DNA of 25,065 nucleotides, from contig JBEKOB010000065.1 of the NCBI GenBank assembly GCA_049522195.1, positions 1 to 25,065 of the forward strand, given 5' to 3'. Every line of letters starts with the position of its first letter. Positions within the stretch are counted from its first letter, which is position 1. Source of the DNA: UBA9647 sp049522195 (GTDB lineage: Bacteria; Bacteroidota; Ignavibacteria; UBA10030). This document shows, piece by piece, positions 1 to 8,941 of the stretch. The notes below the pieces were generated by a model. That model did no database searches. It was not told the DNA's origin and saw nothing but the letters and a program-made list of their open reading frames with translations. Position numbers and translations under genes: made by a program.

Positions 1-27
1 TTTTTCTCTAAGACAGCGGCATTTCTC

Positions 28-837
28 TTAGGCAGCGAAACCCGCCACTCTGTGCACTCTCCCGAGCTTCTGGCCGAGAAACCGTTCTCCTACTTCAGTG
101 AACCTGTGCGGGACGTCGCTGACATTGAACTGGAGGTTTGGCTTCAGCTTGCTCGGGTTGCGCATATTCTGGTCGTCGAGCAACTTCTTCACCGTCTCGG
201 CAGTGGCTTCTCCCGAATCGATGAGAGTGACCGACTGATGCAACACCCTGCCGATGACGTCCTTCAGCAATGGGTAATGCGTGCAGCCGAGGATGAGCGT
301 GTCGATCTTCTCAAGCGTAAGCGGGAAAAGGTATTCCTTCGCTATGAGTTCCGTCGCCTTGTGATCCATCCAGCCCTCTTCCGCGAGTGGAACGAAGAGG
401 GGACAGGCCTGGCTGAACGCCTGAATTTCCGGATCGAATTGCCGCAAGGCGTTGACATACGCGTTGCTGTTAACCGTGCCAATAGTCCCGATGATTCCCA
501 CCCGTTTCTTCTTCGTCGCTCGCGCAGCGGCTTCGGCGCCCGGGATGATCACTCCTACGACCGGTACTTTGGCTCTTCTTTGAACAACATCGAGAGCAAC
601 AGCCGAAACCGTATTACAGGCGATCACGATCATTTTCACGTCGTGTTCAAGGAGCACGTCCGTATCCTGAGCTGCATATTCGCGGACAACCTGGGATGAT
701 TTTGGGCCATACGGCACGCGTGCAGTGTCACCGAAATACACGATGTTCTCGTGCGGCAAGTGATGAGTGAGTGCCCGGACTACCGTCAACCCTCCGATGC
801 CGGAATCAAACACTCCAATCGGTCTGGAATTGCTCAT
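28..837 (-). CDS. murI: Glutamate racemase
   Basis: Converts L-glutamate to D-glutamate for peptidoglycan synthesis in the cytoplasm. The 269-residue length is normal for the family. Seen in the sequence: the N-terminal GVFDSGIGGLTV motif (D11, S12), the first catalytic cysteine in ACNTVSA (C74), the second in LGCTHYPLL (C185, with T186 and H187), and the DSGEAT motif near residue 208. Both catalytic cysteines are present, so the enzyme should be active. The ATG at 837 is preceded by a good AGGAG ribosome binding site six bases upstream. It lies 19 bases after the glnD stop on the same strand, so the two are probably cotranscribed. No convincing terminator is seen in the 27 bases between its stop and the window edge. 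Confidence 0.97.
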   Translation of the reverse strand: MSNSRPIGVFDSGIGGLTVVRALTHHLPHENIVYFGDTARVPYGPKSSQVVREYAAQDTDVLLEHDVKMIVIACNTVSAVALDVVQRRAKVPVVGVIIPGAEAAARATKKKRVGIIGTIGTVNSNAYVNALRQFDPEIQAFSQACPLFVPLAEEGWMDHKATELIAKEYLFPLTLEKIDTLILGCTHYPLLKDVIGRVLHQSVTLIDSGEATAETVKKLLDDQNMRNPSKLKPNLQFNVSDVPHRFTEVGERFLGQKLGRVHRVAGFAA

Positions 838-856
838 GCAAGCTCCTGTTCGATAA

Positions 857-3493
857 TCACTGCATCACCAGTTCAGATTCGGACAAATCGTTGATGACTT
901 TGAGAATCTCGGACCGTACGTACGATCTCTGTGCATCATCGTCCACCTTCCTGCCGGTCAGATCAAGAATGTAGAACGAGTCGACGATTCCGTCAATGCG
1001 TGTTGCGATCTTAGCGAACGAAATATTCAAGCCAAGCATCGATATCGTACCAGTGATCCTGTACAGGAATCCCAGCATATCTGGTGCATAAACATCAATA
1101 ATGGTATATCGCGGATGGCTCTCGAATTCCACATCAATCCGGACGTTCGGATTTGCAATTCTGCTTCGCCGTTTCCATTTCATCTTGTGCCGGCTGAGCA
1201 ATGCTTCGATGTCAGTCACATCATCGAATACGTGATTGAGTTCCTGATGAATCTTGTCGCACCGCCGGGAGTTGAGAGTCGCCTTGGAGACGAAATCGAT
1301 GACCCTAAACCGATCGATGATGATCCCGTCATTGCGCGTGAAAATCTGGGCATCGAGGATATTCGCGTCGTTGGCCGATAAGACGCCGCAGAATCGTGAC
1401 AGGGCGAACGGCGCATCGCGGGCGATAATGGTCACTTCAGTATGGTCTTCGTTTTTCTTGAAGATGGTGCTTACCGTTTCGTCCGTCCCGATACGGCGGA
1501 TATGTTCGGCGATTTCCGCTGCGTCAAATGCCGCGAGATAGGCGGGACTTTCCACAGCGTCAAGATGGTCGCGTGCTTGATCTACGGAGATGGTCGAGCT
1601 AAGTTCGTTGACCATATCCTGGACCGCCGTCTGGCGGCGGTCTGCTTCCACACGGGCGTACTCGTCTCCCGTGAGATTGCGCTCGAGAATTTCACGCGAT
1701 CGCTGATAGAGTTCGTGCAACAGCATCGCCTTCCAGTCCGTCCAGACGTTCTTGTTGACAGCGCTCAGATCCGCGTACGTCAGGAGATAGAGCAAATCGA
1801 GCTGCTGTGTCCCTTCGATCTTGGAAGCAAAGTCAATGATGGTTTGGGGATCACCCAAGTTGCGGCGGAAGGCGATTTGTTCCATCAGGAGGTGGTTGCG
1901 CACAAGGAAGAGCACGTCGTCCATGACATCTTCATATCGCAACCTCTTCAAGATAGTGCGTGCGACATCGACACCGATGATTTCGTGATCACCAACCCGG
2001 ATTGGCTTGGCGATGTCGTGGCACAACGCTGCAAGGTAAAGGGTGTCGCGTCTCGACAATGATCGAAAGATATTTCCGAATGTCGAAGGGCTCGTGGAAA
2101 GGGCTTCGGCGTTAGACAGGACGATAAGCGTATGCTCATCCGCGGTATAGAAGTGGTATTGGTTATGCTGGAAGAAGGCAACGAGGCCTTTCCATTCCGG
2201 AATCCACCGTTGGAGAAGGCCGAGATCATTCATGCGCTGGATGGAGTGGCCCACCCCATGGGGTTTGTTGAGAAGCTCGCGAAACAACGAGGTCTCGCCT
2301 TCAGCGCGCAGTGGAGAATGGCGTGACGCATTTCGAGCCAGAGCGTCTTCCAGTCGATGAGAGAAGGGCACATTGTGGTCAATGGAGAGAAGAAATGCAC
2401 GAAGGGTCTCTTCACTTGTGAGACGATCCCTGCCAACGCTCAGATCGAGTTTCTTGTCTTTGACGACGAACGGAGAGGCGAGGCGTAGCGTTACGTTGTG
2501 CTCTGCAGTGGCCACGTATTGGTCGTGTGCCCAATTCATCATTCGGCGAGCCAACTGGGAGACCACCCGGGCAGCCACGTAGTAGTCTTTCATGAAGCGC
2601 TCGACACTTGTCAGCGACGAGGAATCACGGTACTTCAGGGATTTGGCAACCTGCCGCTGAAGATTGAATTCAAGAGTATCGTGCAATGCGTGAGCCTGCA
2701 GGTGCATCTCATTGCGTGTCCTCAGCAGGAAATCGAGTCCCTGCCGTGCTTCCCGGAGGTATCTGGCGTCAAAGTGTTTCATGAGGAACCGGCCGTGCAG
2801 CATCTCGGTGAGAGCAGTCTGCGTGGACGTAGGGCGAGCTGTGAGTTTGGCAAGCCCTGTGCCGCGCCCTAGCCACAGCACCGTGTGAAGATCCCTCAAT
2901 CCGCCAGCGCTGTTCTTCACATTCGGCTCGAGCAGCTTGGTGGAATGGCCGTACTTCCGGTGGCGAAGCTCTGTCGCGATGATGAGGTTTTGTATGTACT
3001 GTGCAGCATCAAGCGATCGTATCTGACGCTGGAGGCTTGTGTGGAGCCCCGAGAAGACAGCACGGTTCCCGCAGATGAATCGAGCTTCAAGGAGCGAATG
3101 CCATACTTCAAAATCGGATGACGACGAATCGGCACATTCCTGGATAGTTCGAAAGCTGTGTCCGATGTCCAGCCCGTACGCGAGCAGTGCGTGAAGCAAA
3201 TCGCCTGCAGTAGCACCAACGTGTGGTTTCTGAGACTCGTCGGCGATGAGAAACATGATGTCAACGTCGGAGGAAAAACAGAGCTCCTTCCGGCCGTATC
3301 CACCGAGGGCCACGACGGCGATAAATTTCTTTTGGGGGTTCTTCAGAGAGCGGAACACTGCGGCGATCAGGCGATCAAGCCGCTTCGTCAGTGCCAGCGC
3401 GACCCGGAGTCCGCCCGCGCCCTGACGATGGAGTTTCACAATCGATTGCAGTTGGCGAGCAAATACGTGCTTACCTGATGTGGAAACAGCCAT
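857..3493 (-). CDS. glnD: Bifunctional [protein-PII] uridylyltransferase / uridylyl-removing enzyme
   Basis: Senses glutamine and uridylylates or deuridylylates PII proteins, linking nitrogen status to glutamine synthetase and transcription. The 878-residue protein has the full family layout: a nucleotidyltransferase core with GGYGRKEL (residues 64-71) and the SDVDI metal-binding aspartates (D76, D78), the NSAGGLRDL segment near 194-202, an HD phosphohydrolase domain with CHDIAK (H492, D493), and two C-terminal ACT domains (about 686-735 and 796-850) expected to bind glutamine. No key residue is missing. It starts at an ATG at 3493 with only a weak ribosome binding site, but a well-formed promoter lies just upstream. 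It is followed at 19 bases by murI. The gene encoding its PII target is not in this window. Confidence 0.96.
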   Translation of the reverse strand: MAVSTSGKHVFARQLQSIVKLHRQGAGGLRVALALTKRLDRLIAAVFRSLKNPQKKFIAVVALGGYGRKELCFSSDVDIMFLIADESQKPHVGATAGDLLHALLAYGLDIGHSFRTIQECADSSSSDFEVWHSLLEARFICGNRAVFSGLHTSLQRQIRSLDAAQYIQNLIIATELRHRKYGHSTKLLEPNVKNSAGGLRDLHTVLWLGRGTGLAKLTARPTSTQTALTEMLHGRFLMKHFDARYLREARQGLDFLLRTRNEMHLQAHALHDTLEFNLQRQVAKSLKYRDSSSLTSVERFMKDYYVAARVVSQLARRMMNWAHDQYVATAEHNVTLRLASPFVVKDKKLDLSVGRDRLTSEETLRAFLLSIDHNVPFSHRLEDALARNASRHSPLRAEGETSLFRELLNKPHGVGHSIQRMNDLGLLQRWIPEWKGLVAFFQHNQYHFYTADEHTLIVLSNAEALSTSPSTFGNIFRSLSRRDTLYLAALCHDIAKPIRVGDHEIIGVDVARTILKRLRYEDVMDDVLFLVRNHLLMEQIAFRRNLGDPQTIIDFASKIEGTQQLDLLYLLTYADLSAVNKNVWTDWKAMLLHELYQRSREILERNLTGDEYARVEADRRQTAVQDMVNELSSTISVDQARDHLDAVESPAYLAAFDAAEIAEHIRRIGTDETVSTIFKKNEDHTEVTIIARDAPFALSRFCGVLSANDANILDAQIFTRNDGIIIDRFRVIDFVSKATLNSRRCDKIHQELNHVFDDVTDIEALLSRHKMKWKRRSRIANPNVRIDVEFESHPRYTIIDVYAPDMLGFLYRITGTISMLGLNISFAKIATRIDGIVDSFYILDLTGRKVDDDAQRSYVRSEILKVINDLSESELVMQ

Positions 3494-3527
3494 GTGGTCT
3501 TGATTTATCGATTGGACAGGTTGTGCA

Positions 3528-3559
3528 CAAAATATACAGAAAGCAGATGTGGATTCAAA
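3528..3559 (-). promoter_or_regulatory. Candidate promoter of glnD-murI
   Basis: On the minus strand a TTTG (3556-3559) is followed after exactly 19 bases by TATATTTTG (3528-3536). This nearly fits the Bacteroidota primary-sigma pattern TTTG-N19-TAnnTTTG. The same bases also read as a sigma70-like TTGAAT-16-TATATT. Transcription would begin about 28 bases before the glnD ATG. Predicted from pattern only. Confidence 0.5.
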
Positions 3560-3580
3560 GCATCCTGAGCTCTCCGAAGG

Positions 3581-5275
3581 TCAGGGGACCACAAACCTGT
3601 TCTGCCCCTTTCCGACATTGAAGTTCACTTTCTTATTGTGGTACTGAACCTTCAATTTGAAAGCGCCGTCGGAATTAACGGAGAGAATCAAGCTTCCTTC
3701 TTTCTCTGCCGGTTCAGCAAGTAGTGTTGTGACGTGGCCGTTGAACCGGTATCGTTCGCAGCCCACCCTCGCAGGCGAATCAATTCTCCATGTCAGTTCG
3801 TTCCTTGCTGCGTTCGGTTTCAGACCGACTCCATACTCAAGAAAGTACAGGATAGGAGCGATGCCGCTCCATCCGACAAAATCTTTCGCCACGAATGCAC
3901 TGTCCGCGTGCCGTCCTGGCTCTTTCGCGTCGGGTGCATAGTTCTCCCAGATTGTGCCTGTCTTCGCGAACACATCAGCCACAATATGCAAATGTCGCAG
4001 GGCAATCGACCGGGCAAGATCGTAGTAACCGTAGTTCTCCAATCCGCGGATCACCATCGTGTTCGTGGGTGCCCAGACGGCTCCTCTCCAGTATCCTCCT
4101 ACAGAAAGATATCCCGGCTCATTCGCCGCGCACGTCGGCACGGGATCGATGCGGCCAAATGTCTCTGGGTTCTGCAATTCCTTCACGAGGTCCTTGGCCT
4201 GTTCGGATGATGCAACACCGGCAAGAAGTGTCCAGTATGCCGCCACCGTTCTTACGGGGGCTTGTTCACCGTCGAGTGTGAGATCATAGTAGAATCTCTT
4301 CGTGCGATTCCACATGAGCCGGTTGATCCGGCCTGCAAGCTCATCCGCTTCCTTCGTATAGCGCCTGGCTTCGTTCTCCTTTCCGATGAGCCGAGCAATC
4401 TCCGTCAGATTTCTCGCAAAAAGCACCATCTCCGATGAAATATCAATGCCAGTTCCACCACGATTCAGGAACGCATTGCGGGGCGAATTATCCATGCTGG
4501 CCCAATCGGTGACGTAAAGACCGTTTCCCTGGAGAAGATATTTCTGATACGACTGGTAGTAGTGGATGAGGGGATCCCAGATCAGTCGAAGCCGGGAACT
4601 GTCACCTGTGAGATGATAGCTTTCGAGCTCAGCCCATGCAAGGATGGGATGGTCCATCGCATCGAGCGTCAGGCGCGGGTTGGGTGATGGGGCTGTCCGT
4701 CCGCGGTAGATAACCGATGCTTGCCGAGCAGGAGGAAATATCCATCCCCATCGGCTGAACAGCGTGCTGTCTTCGGCGTTCACCCAATACACAAAATCAA
4801 GACCGGTGTTTCGCTGGATTTCTCTGCATATCTCTCCTGTCGGATGCTGCTTGATATAGAAATTGTCGAGCGATGCGATACCCGGGACCAAAGGATAAGC
4901 GACGTTGCAAAACATCGTCATGAACGCTGTATCCCAGAGAAAAATGTTGTCGTTGAATGCGGCGTCGATGAATTGAGATACGAATCCGCTGGAAGGTGAC
5001 GGCTCGTGAAAATTCCTGAACGCAATCTCCCAAGCCTTCCAGTAGAGCTTGACAAGCAGGGAATCCTCGTCGAAGACCGGCGCAGGCAGAAGGGGGCGCG
5101 TTGCCTCAAGAGTCGGCAGCGGTGCCTGGACATAGACCTTCTTCTGGAAGTATTTCCCGCGCTCTGCCTGACGGGGATCGTGTGATCCCCGGTCTTGGGC
5201 AATTAAACAGCTGAGGAGAAGAGATGTGAGGACGGCTGCCGAACAGGCCAAACGGAGGATTCGAATTGGTCTCAT
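3581..5275 (-). CDS. Exported GH63-like (alpha/alpha)6 glycoside hydrolase
   Basis: A secreted glycosidase of the trehalase / GH63-like (mannosylglycerate hydrolase-like) fold; the substrate cannot be read from sequence. Seen in the 564-residue protein: an N-terminal signal peptide (basic MRPIRILR, then a hydrophobic stretch ending in LLSC-LIAQ, so either a lipoprotein or a signal peptidase I site), SMDNSPR at about 260-266 (a GH63 hallmark carrying the probable acid aspartate), GGYWRGAVWAPTN at about 393-405, TIWENY at about 441-446 (probable catalytic-base glutamate E444) and FVGWSG near 466. I chose the ATG at 5275 because it directly precedes the signal peptide and lies just downstream of a strong promoter. 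A GTG at 5401, overlapping the stop of the preceding gene, gives a longer frame but no signal peptide. The catalytic assignments are by analogy. Confidence 0.82.
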   Translation of the reverse strand: MRPIRILRLACSAAVLTSLLLSCLIAQDRGSHDPRQAERGKYFQKKVYVQAPLPTLEATRPLLPAPVFDEDSLLVKLYWKAWEIAFRNFHEPSPSSGFVSQFIDAAFNDNIFLWDTAFMTMFCNVAYPLVPGIASLDNFYIKQHPTGEICREIQRNTGLDFVYWVNAEDSTLFSRWGWIFPPARQASVIYRGRTAPSPNPRLTLDAMDHPILAWAELESYHLTGDSSRLRLIWDPLIHYYQSYQKYLLQGNGLYVTDWASMDNSPRNAFLNRGGTGIDISSEMVLFARNLTEIARLIGKENEARRYTKEADELAGRINRLMWNRTKRFYYDLTLDGEQAPVRTVAAYWTLLAGVASSEQAKDLVKELQNPETFGRIDPVPTCAANEPGYLSVGGYWRGAVWAPTNTMVIRGLENYGYYDLARSIALRHLHIVADVFAKTGTIWENYAPDAKEPGRHADSAFVAKDFVGWSGIAPILYFLEYGVGLKPNAARNELTWRIDSPARVGCERYRFNGHVTTLLAEPAEKEGSLILSVNSDGAFKLKVQYHNKKVNFNVGKGQNRFVVP

Positions 5276-5312
5276 GGAGTTCACTGCCTTGGGATGGGAA
5301 GGATGACGATGC

Positions 5313-5341
5313 AATATACTGAGGATTACGGCATCTGTCCA
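5313..5341 (-). promoter_or_regulatory. Sigma70-like promoter of the GH63-like gene
   Basis: On the minus strand TGGACA (5336-5341) and TATATT (5313-5318) are separated by 17 bases, each matching five of six consensus positions. Transcription would start near 5306, about 30 bases before the ATG at 5275. That rules against the GTG start at 5401, which lies upstream of the promoter. Confidence 0.55.
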
Positions 5342-5397
5342 CTGGATGAAGAAAAGCCGCAAATCAGAATCGATTGGTTTGGACAACCAGTATTCAT

Positions 5398-6807
5398 TCA
5401 CAGCTTTGCTGCAACAACTGCCACTGCCTTAGCCGTGGCAACCACGCCCGCCTGACCATCCACCGCTTCAACATACACAATGTACACTCCAATACGAACA
5501 CGCTGCCTCGTGTCGTCAAGCCCGTCCCAGATGATCTGGCCCTGAGCGCCGCTCAGCTCGCCGTTGGCAAGTGAGCGAACAAGTCGTCCTTTGATATCGA
5601 AGATCGATATGCGAATAACCGATGTGATCAACGGGAGATCGTAGTGGATGATGCAGAAGTCCTCAAATCCGTCCCCATCCGGCGAGAAGGGATTGGGATT
5701 GATCGAGACAGTCGCCGTCGAGGGTAAGCTGCTTGTATAGATTCCGTTTGTTCTGCCGGGAGTGCCACCGGCCGGATCGGGGGATGAACTCCAGTTCCGC
5801 CGGTCATTCGATCCGAGTTCCGGATTCACCCGTTCGAGCGATCTTCCCCGGGCGTCCGTCAGGTCAGGATGTTGCCAGTCTGAAGAATAGGATACACTGT
5901 CGATCGTTCGCCCCATCGCGTCGCGCAGAATGACGTCGTCCCCATCGTTGTTCAAGCCAAGCCCGCCAGTGCGGTTCAAGATGAACAAATGGACACCCGG
6001 AGCGGGCGGGCTCAGATACCAGAATCTTGAAAGGATGGTTGAGTCTGCAGCCACGACCACGAAATCGCGCGGCTGAATGATGGCTGACAAATTGGTTATG
6101 GTGAACGAATTGGATCCGCTTGCAGTAGGACGATCCGAGATCTTCCAGCGGGCTATGTCTATTGGTGCTGATCCGCGATGGTACAACTCGACCCATTCAT
6201 TCTGATCGGCCAATGGGTCATACATAATCTCGTTGATGATAATGGCTCTTGGTTCGATCTCGGGCGTATCGACATGTGCAGTGACCGAAATGTCATCCAT
6301 GCGGAATGTTCCCGTCACGCCTCCTGTCGCTGCAATCAGTCTCCAGCGAATCCGGACTCTGGGTTGATTCGACAGAGACACCGGTAGTGGAAGTGAAGAG
6401 AGCGCGTAGCTCGTGGAGCCCGGGTTTCGAATCGTGTCACTTAGGGCAATGGGAAACGTCACTCCGTCGTCAATGGAGGCGTCGACGATCAACAATGACA
6501 TATGGGAGCTCGAGCGAGCAACGTAAAATTCGAGTCGCTCCGGATTGCATCCTGTGAAGTCGAGGAGAGGTGAGATGATGGATTGCGGGATGGTGGCATT
6601 CGTCGAGAGGATGGCATTGGGAATCGAGTGGACTGAAGAAGTCGTGGTGGTGAAATCTCCGGACGTCAACCGATTCGTCGATGTTGTCCACCCGCGAGGA
6701 AGCATAGGGGCCACAACGGAATCGAAATGCTCGACGTACAGAGACGCGCTTTGCTGTGCCTGTGCGACGGAAAATGTGAGAAGGAAGATAGTGAGCAGAC
6801 TTTTCAT
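5398..6807 (-). CDS. Secreted lamin-tail domain protein with FlgD/T9SS-like C-terminal domain
   Basis: A 469-residue exported surface or extracellular protein of unknown exact role. Domains by eye: signal peptide (MKSLLTIFLLTFSVAQAQ), a beta-rich N-terminal module at about 25-180 ending in FRMDDISVTA (choice-of-anchor J type), a lamin-tail domain at about 188-345 (INEIMYDP, NEWVELYHRG, then NNDGDDVILRDAMG and RSLERVNP), and a C-terminal Ig-like module at about 368-469 (NPNPFSPDGDG, FDIKGRLVRSL, IIWDGLDD) like FlgD Ig and T9SS sorting domains. In the FCB group such tails are often removed or used for secretion across the outer membrane. The start at 6807 is set by the signal peptide; a longer in-frame reading to 7107 runs into the OPT gene and is not credible. 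The ribosome binding site is poor. Confidence 0.8.
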   Translation of the reverse strand: MKSLLTIFLLTFSVAQAQQSASLYVEHFDSVVAPMLPRGWTTSTNRLTSGDFTTTTSSVHSIPNAILSTNATIPQSIISPLLDFTGCNPERLEFYVARSSSHMSLLIVDASIDDGVTFPIALSDTIRNPGSTSYALSSLPLPVSLSNQPRVRIRWRLIAATGGVTGTFRMDDISVTAHVDTPEIEPRAIIINEIMYDPLADQNEWVELYHRGSAPIDIARWKISDRPTASGSNSFTITNLSAIIQPRDFVVVAADSTILSRFWYLSPPAPGVHLFILNRTGGLGLNNDGDDVILRDAMGRTIDSVSYSSDWQHPDLTDARGRSLERVNPELGSNDRRNWSSSPDPAGGTPGRTNGIYTSSLPSTATVSINPNPFSPDGDGFEDFCIIHYDLPLITSVIRISIFDIKGRLVRSLANGELSGAQGQIIWDGLDDTRQRVRIGVYIVYVEAVDGQAGVVATAKAVAVVAAKL

Positions 6808-6840
6808 GATGCGGAGGGAACTACGGGGATTTTGAAACGA

Positions 6841-6868
6841 GGGGGCGACGCAGTTGATCGTCGCCCCC
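6841..6868 (-). terminator. Hairpin terminator downstream of the OPT gene
   Basis: A perfect 10-bp G/C-rich stem (GGGGGCGACG with its reverse complement) closes an 8-base loop, 28 bases past the OPT stop codon. The bases after it on the minus strand contain only a short interrupted T run. It is therefore a strong hairpin but a weak classical terminator. It separates the OPT gene from the lamin-tail gene. Confidence 0.5.
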
Positions 6869-6896
6869 AAGAATGCGGAAGTTATGGACGAGGAGA

Positions 6897-8873
6897 CTAC
6901 TCCGGCTTTGCGCGCATCGTATCCCAGAGCATATAGACAACAAGAAGAACAAACATCACGTAGGCAAGCACGTGCGCCGACTGGGTTTCCTGCCATACGG
7001 TGTCGAGCAAGTTGACGCCGAAAAACCTCAGGAATGCACCAATGACACCAAATAACGACCCGCCTGCGAGGAATCCGGAAGCGATCAACGTTCCGCGGGA
7101 GAAGCACGCATTGTTTAGTTTTTCATCCTTACTGCGGCTTGTGACGAACCACGAAACCAGACCGCCGATCAACAAAGGCGTGTTCAGCTCAAGCGGAAGA
7201 TACAGGCCCAAAGCGAACGCCAACGGCGGTATTTTCAGGACGACGCATAAGAGTGCAATGATGGCCCCCGCGAAATAGAGAATCCAGGGTACCGGGGCGT
7301 TCGACATCAATGGTTGGATGACGGCTGCCATGGCATTAGCCTGCGGTGCAGCAAGAGCATTGGGTCCTTTGAACCCGTCCGTCTGATTGAGAACCATGAT
7401 GACTAGTCCGACGGTAGCAGCTGAGAGAAGAGAGCCGAGGAATTTCCAGGTTTCCTGCTTCTTCGGTGTCGATCCGAGCCAGTAGCCGATCTTCAGGTCG
7501 GTAATAAACGATCCAGCAACCGAGAGGGCAGTGCACACAACACCGCCGATGATCAATGCACTGACCATCCCATCAGCGCCCGTCAATCCGATTTGTGTCA
7601 GCACGAGGCATGCGAGGATCAGCGTCATCAGTGTCATACCAGACACAGGATTCGTTCCAACGATGGCGATAGCATTCGCTGCGACGGTAGTGAAGAGGAA
7701 TGAAATAATGACAACTACAAGGAGAGCAACAATCGCTTGCATCAGCGTCGGCACAACGCCGACATAGAAGAAGACAAAGAGGGCAAGCGTTGTCAGAAGG
7801 ATGAAGAGCACGATGTGGAGCATTTTGAGGTCTGTCTGCCAGCGCCCCTCGCTCACCACCTCGACTTTCTTTGCCTGAAAGATCTCGCGGTACGCCAGGG
7901 AAAACGCTCCGCCGATGATCTTTGACGACCGGATGATCCCGATGATACCTGCCATTGCAATGCCGCCGATACCAATGTGGCGGACATATGTCCGGAAGAT
8001 TTCTTCGGCGCTCATGTTCGCTATGAGTTTTGTCGCCGTCGCGCCCAGTGGGACACCGAGATGCTGACCGATCTCGTAGAACATGGGCACAAACACAAAC
8101 CAGGAAAGAAACGAACCGGCACAGATGATGGCGGAGTACTTCAGGCCGATGATGTACCCAAGTCCGACTACGATCGACAGGATGTTCATGCGATACACAA
8201 CTCTTATCTTATCGGCAACGTCTGCGCCAAAGTCCACCACCCGCGAGGTCACGACTTCCGACCACCACCCGAGCGACGTGACCGTGAAATCGTAAGCACC
8301 TCCGATCAAACCGCTGACAACAAGCACAATCGCCTGCTTGCCTCCGCGCTCACCCGCCATCAGGATCTCAGTTGTGGCAGTCGCCTCAGGGAATGGGAGT
8401 TTTCCATGCATATCCCTCACGAAGTACTTGCGCAGCGGGATGAGGAACAGGATACCCAGAAAAGCGCCGAACGTCGCCGCAAGGAAAAGTCGGAAGAAAT
8501 TGGTTGGGAGGTCGAGGATATACAAGGCCGGAATGGTAAAGATCGCGCCGGCGACGACGGCTCCGGATGTCGAGCCGATCGACTGGATAATCACGTTCTG
8601 GCCAAGCGCTCCTTTTTGGCGTGAGAGCGTGGAGATTCCCACGGCGAGAATCGCAATCGGTATGGCGGCTTCCATAACCTGCCCGATCTTCAATCCCGAG
8701 TATGCTGCAGCGGCGGAAAAGAGAATCGCCATTGCCAGACCGAGAAGAACCGAGTACGGGGTCACTTCCGGTACAGGCACAGCTGGGTCCATGACAGGAC
8801 GATAGACTTCGCCTTCTTTCAGCTCTTTGTACGCGTTTTCCGGGAGGACCCGTGGCGCTGATTGTTGTTCCAT
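6897..8873 (-). CDS. OPT family oligopeptide transporter
   Basis: A 658-residue inner-membrane protein with a hydrophilic start of about 38 residues followed by roughly 15-16 hydrophobic segments over the rest of its length. The segment after the first membrane helix (AAAAYSGLKIGQVMEAAIPIAILAVGI) and the GS-TSGAVVAGAIFTIPALY region near 105-125 are typical of prokaryotic OPT transporters, which import oligopeptides or metal chelates using the proton gradient. The length fits the family. The ATG at 8873 has an AGGA ribosome binding site eight bases upstream. The gene before it on the same strand is pepT (tripeptidase), which suggests peptide uptake followed by hydrolysis; that coupling is an inference. 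A strong hairpin follows the gene. Confidence 0.9.
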   Translation of the reverse strand: MEQQSAPRVLPENAYKELKEGEVYRPVMDPAVPVPEVTPYSVLLGLAMAILFSAAAAYSGLKIGQVMEAAIPIAILAVGISTLSRQKGALGQNVIIQSIGSTSGAVVAGAIFTIPALYILDLPTNFFRLFLAATFGAFLGILFLIPLRKYFVRDMHGKLPFPEATATTEILMAGERGGKQAIVLVVSGLIGGAYDFTVTSLGWWSEVVTSRVVDFGADVADKIRVVYRMNILSIVVGLGYIIGLKYSAIICAGSFLSWFVFVPMFYEIGQHLGVPLGATATKLIANMSAEEIFRTYVRHIGIGGIAMAGIIGIIRSSKIIGGAFSLAYREIFQAKKVEVVSEGRWQTDLKMLHIVLFILLTTLALFVFFYVGVVPTLMQAIVALLVVVIISFLFTTVAANAIAIVGTNPVSGMTLMTLILACLVLTQIGLTGADGMVSALIIGGVVCTALSVAGSFITDLKIGYWLGSTPKKQETWKFLGSLLSAATVGLVIMVLNQTDGFKGPNALAAPQANAMAAVIQPLMSNAPVPWILYFAGAIIALLCVVLKIPPLAFALGLYLPLELNTPLLIGGLVSWFVTSRSKDEKLNNACFSRGTLIASGFLAGGSLFGVIGAFLRFFGVNLLDTVWQETQSAHVLAYVMFVLLVVYMLWDTMRAKPE

Positions 8874-8913
8874 AGAATCAGTCCTTTTTCGTTACTGAAC
8901 GGTGCGGAGGGAA

Positions 8914-8941
8914 GAAATAAGTTTACAGTTTACTGTTTCAA
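8914..8941 (-). promoter_or_regulatory. Possible weak promoter of the OPT gene inside the heptamer array
   Basis: Minus-strand TTGAAA (8936-8941) and TATTTC (8914-8919) are 16 bases apart, upstream of the OPT start. The -35-like element is supplied by the heptamer repeat itself. Such A/T-rich matches arise easily by chance. Confidence 0.22.

Noticed and set aside
8..31. CTAAGA/TCTTAG hairpin at the end of murI as a terminator
   Set aside because: The stem is six A/T-rich pairs and the bases after it on the transcribed strand are A-rich, not T-rich.
52..699. Long open frame opposite murI (215 codons)
   Set aside because: It is a shadow of murI, whose catalytic motifs are intact; the translation has no recognisable motif and no ribosome binding site.
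6808..7107. N-terminal extension of the lamin-tail protein
   Set aside because: It overlaps the OPT gene and the terminator hairpin, and would place the signal peptide at residue 101.
7977..8624. 215-codon open frame opposite the OPT transporter
   Set aside because: The translation is highly charged and irregular, as expected for the antisense of a membrane protein.
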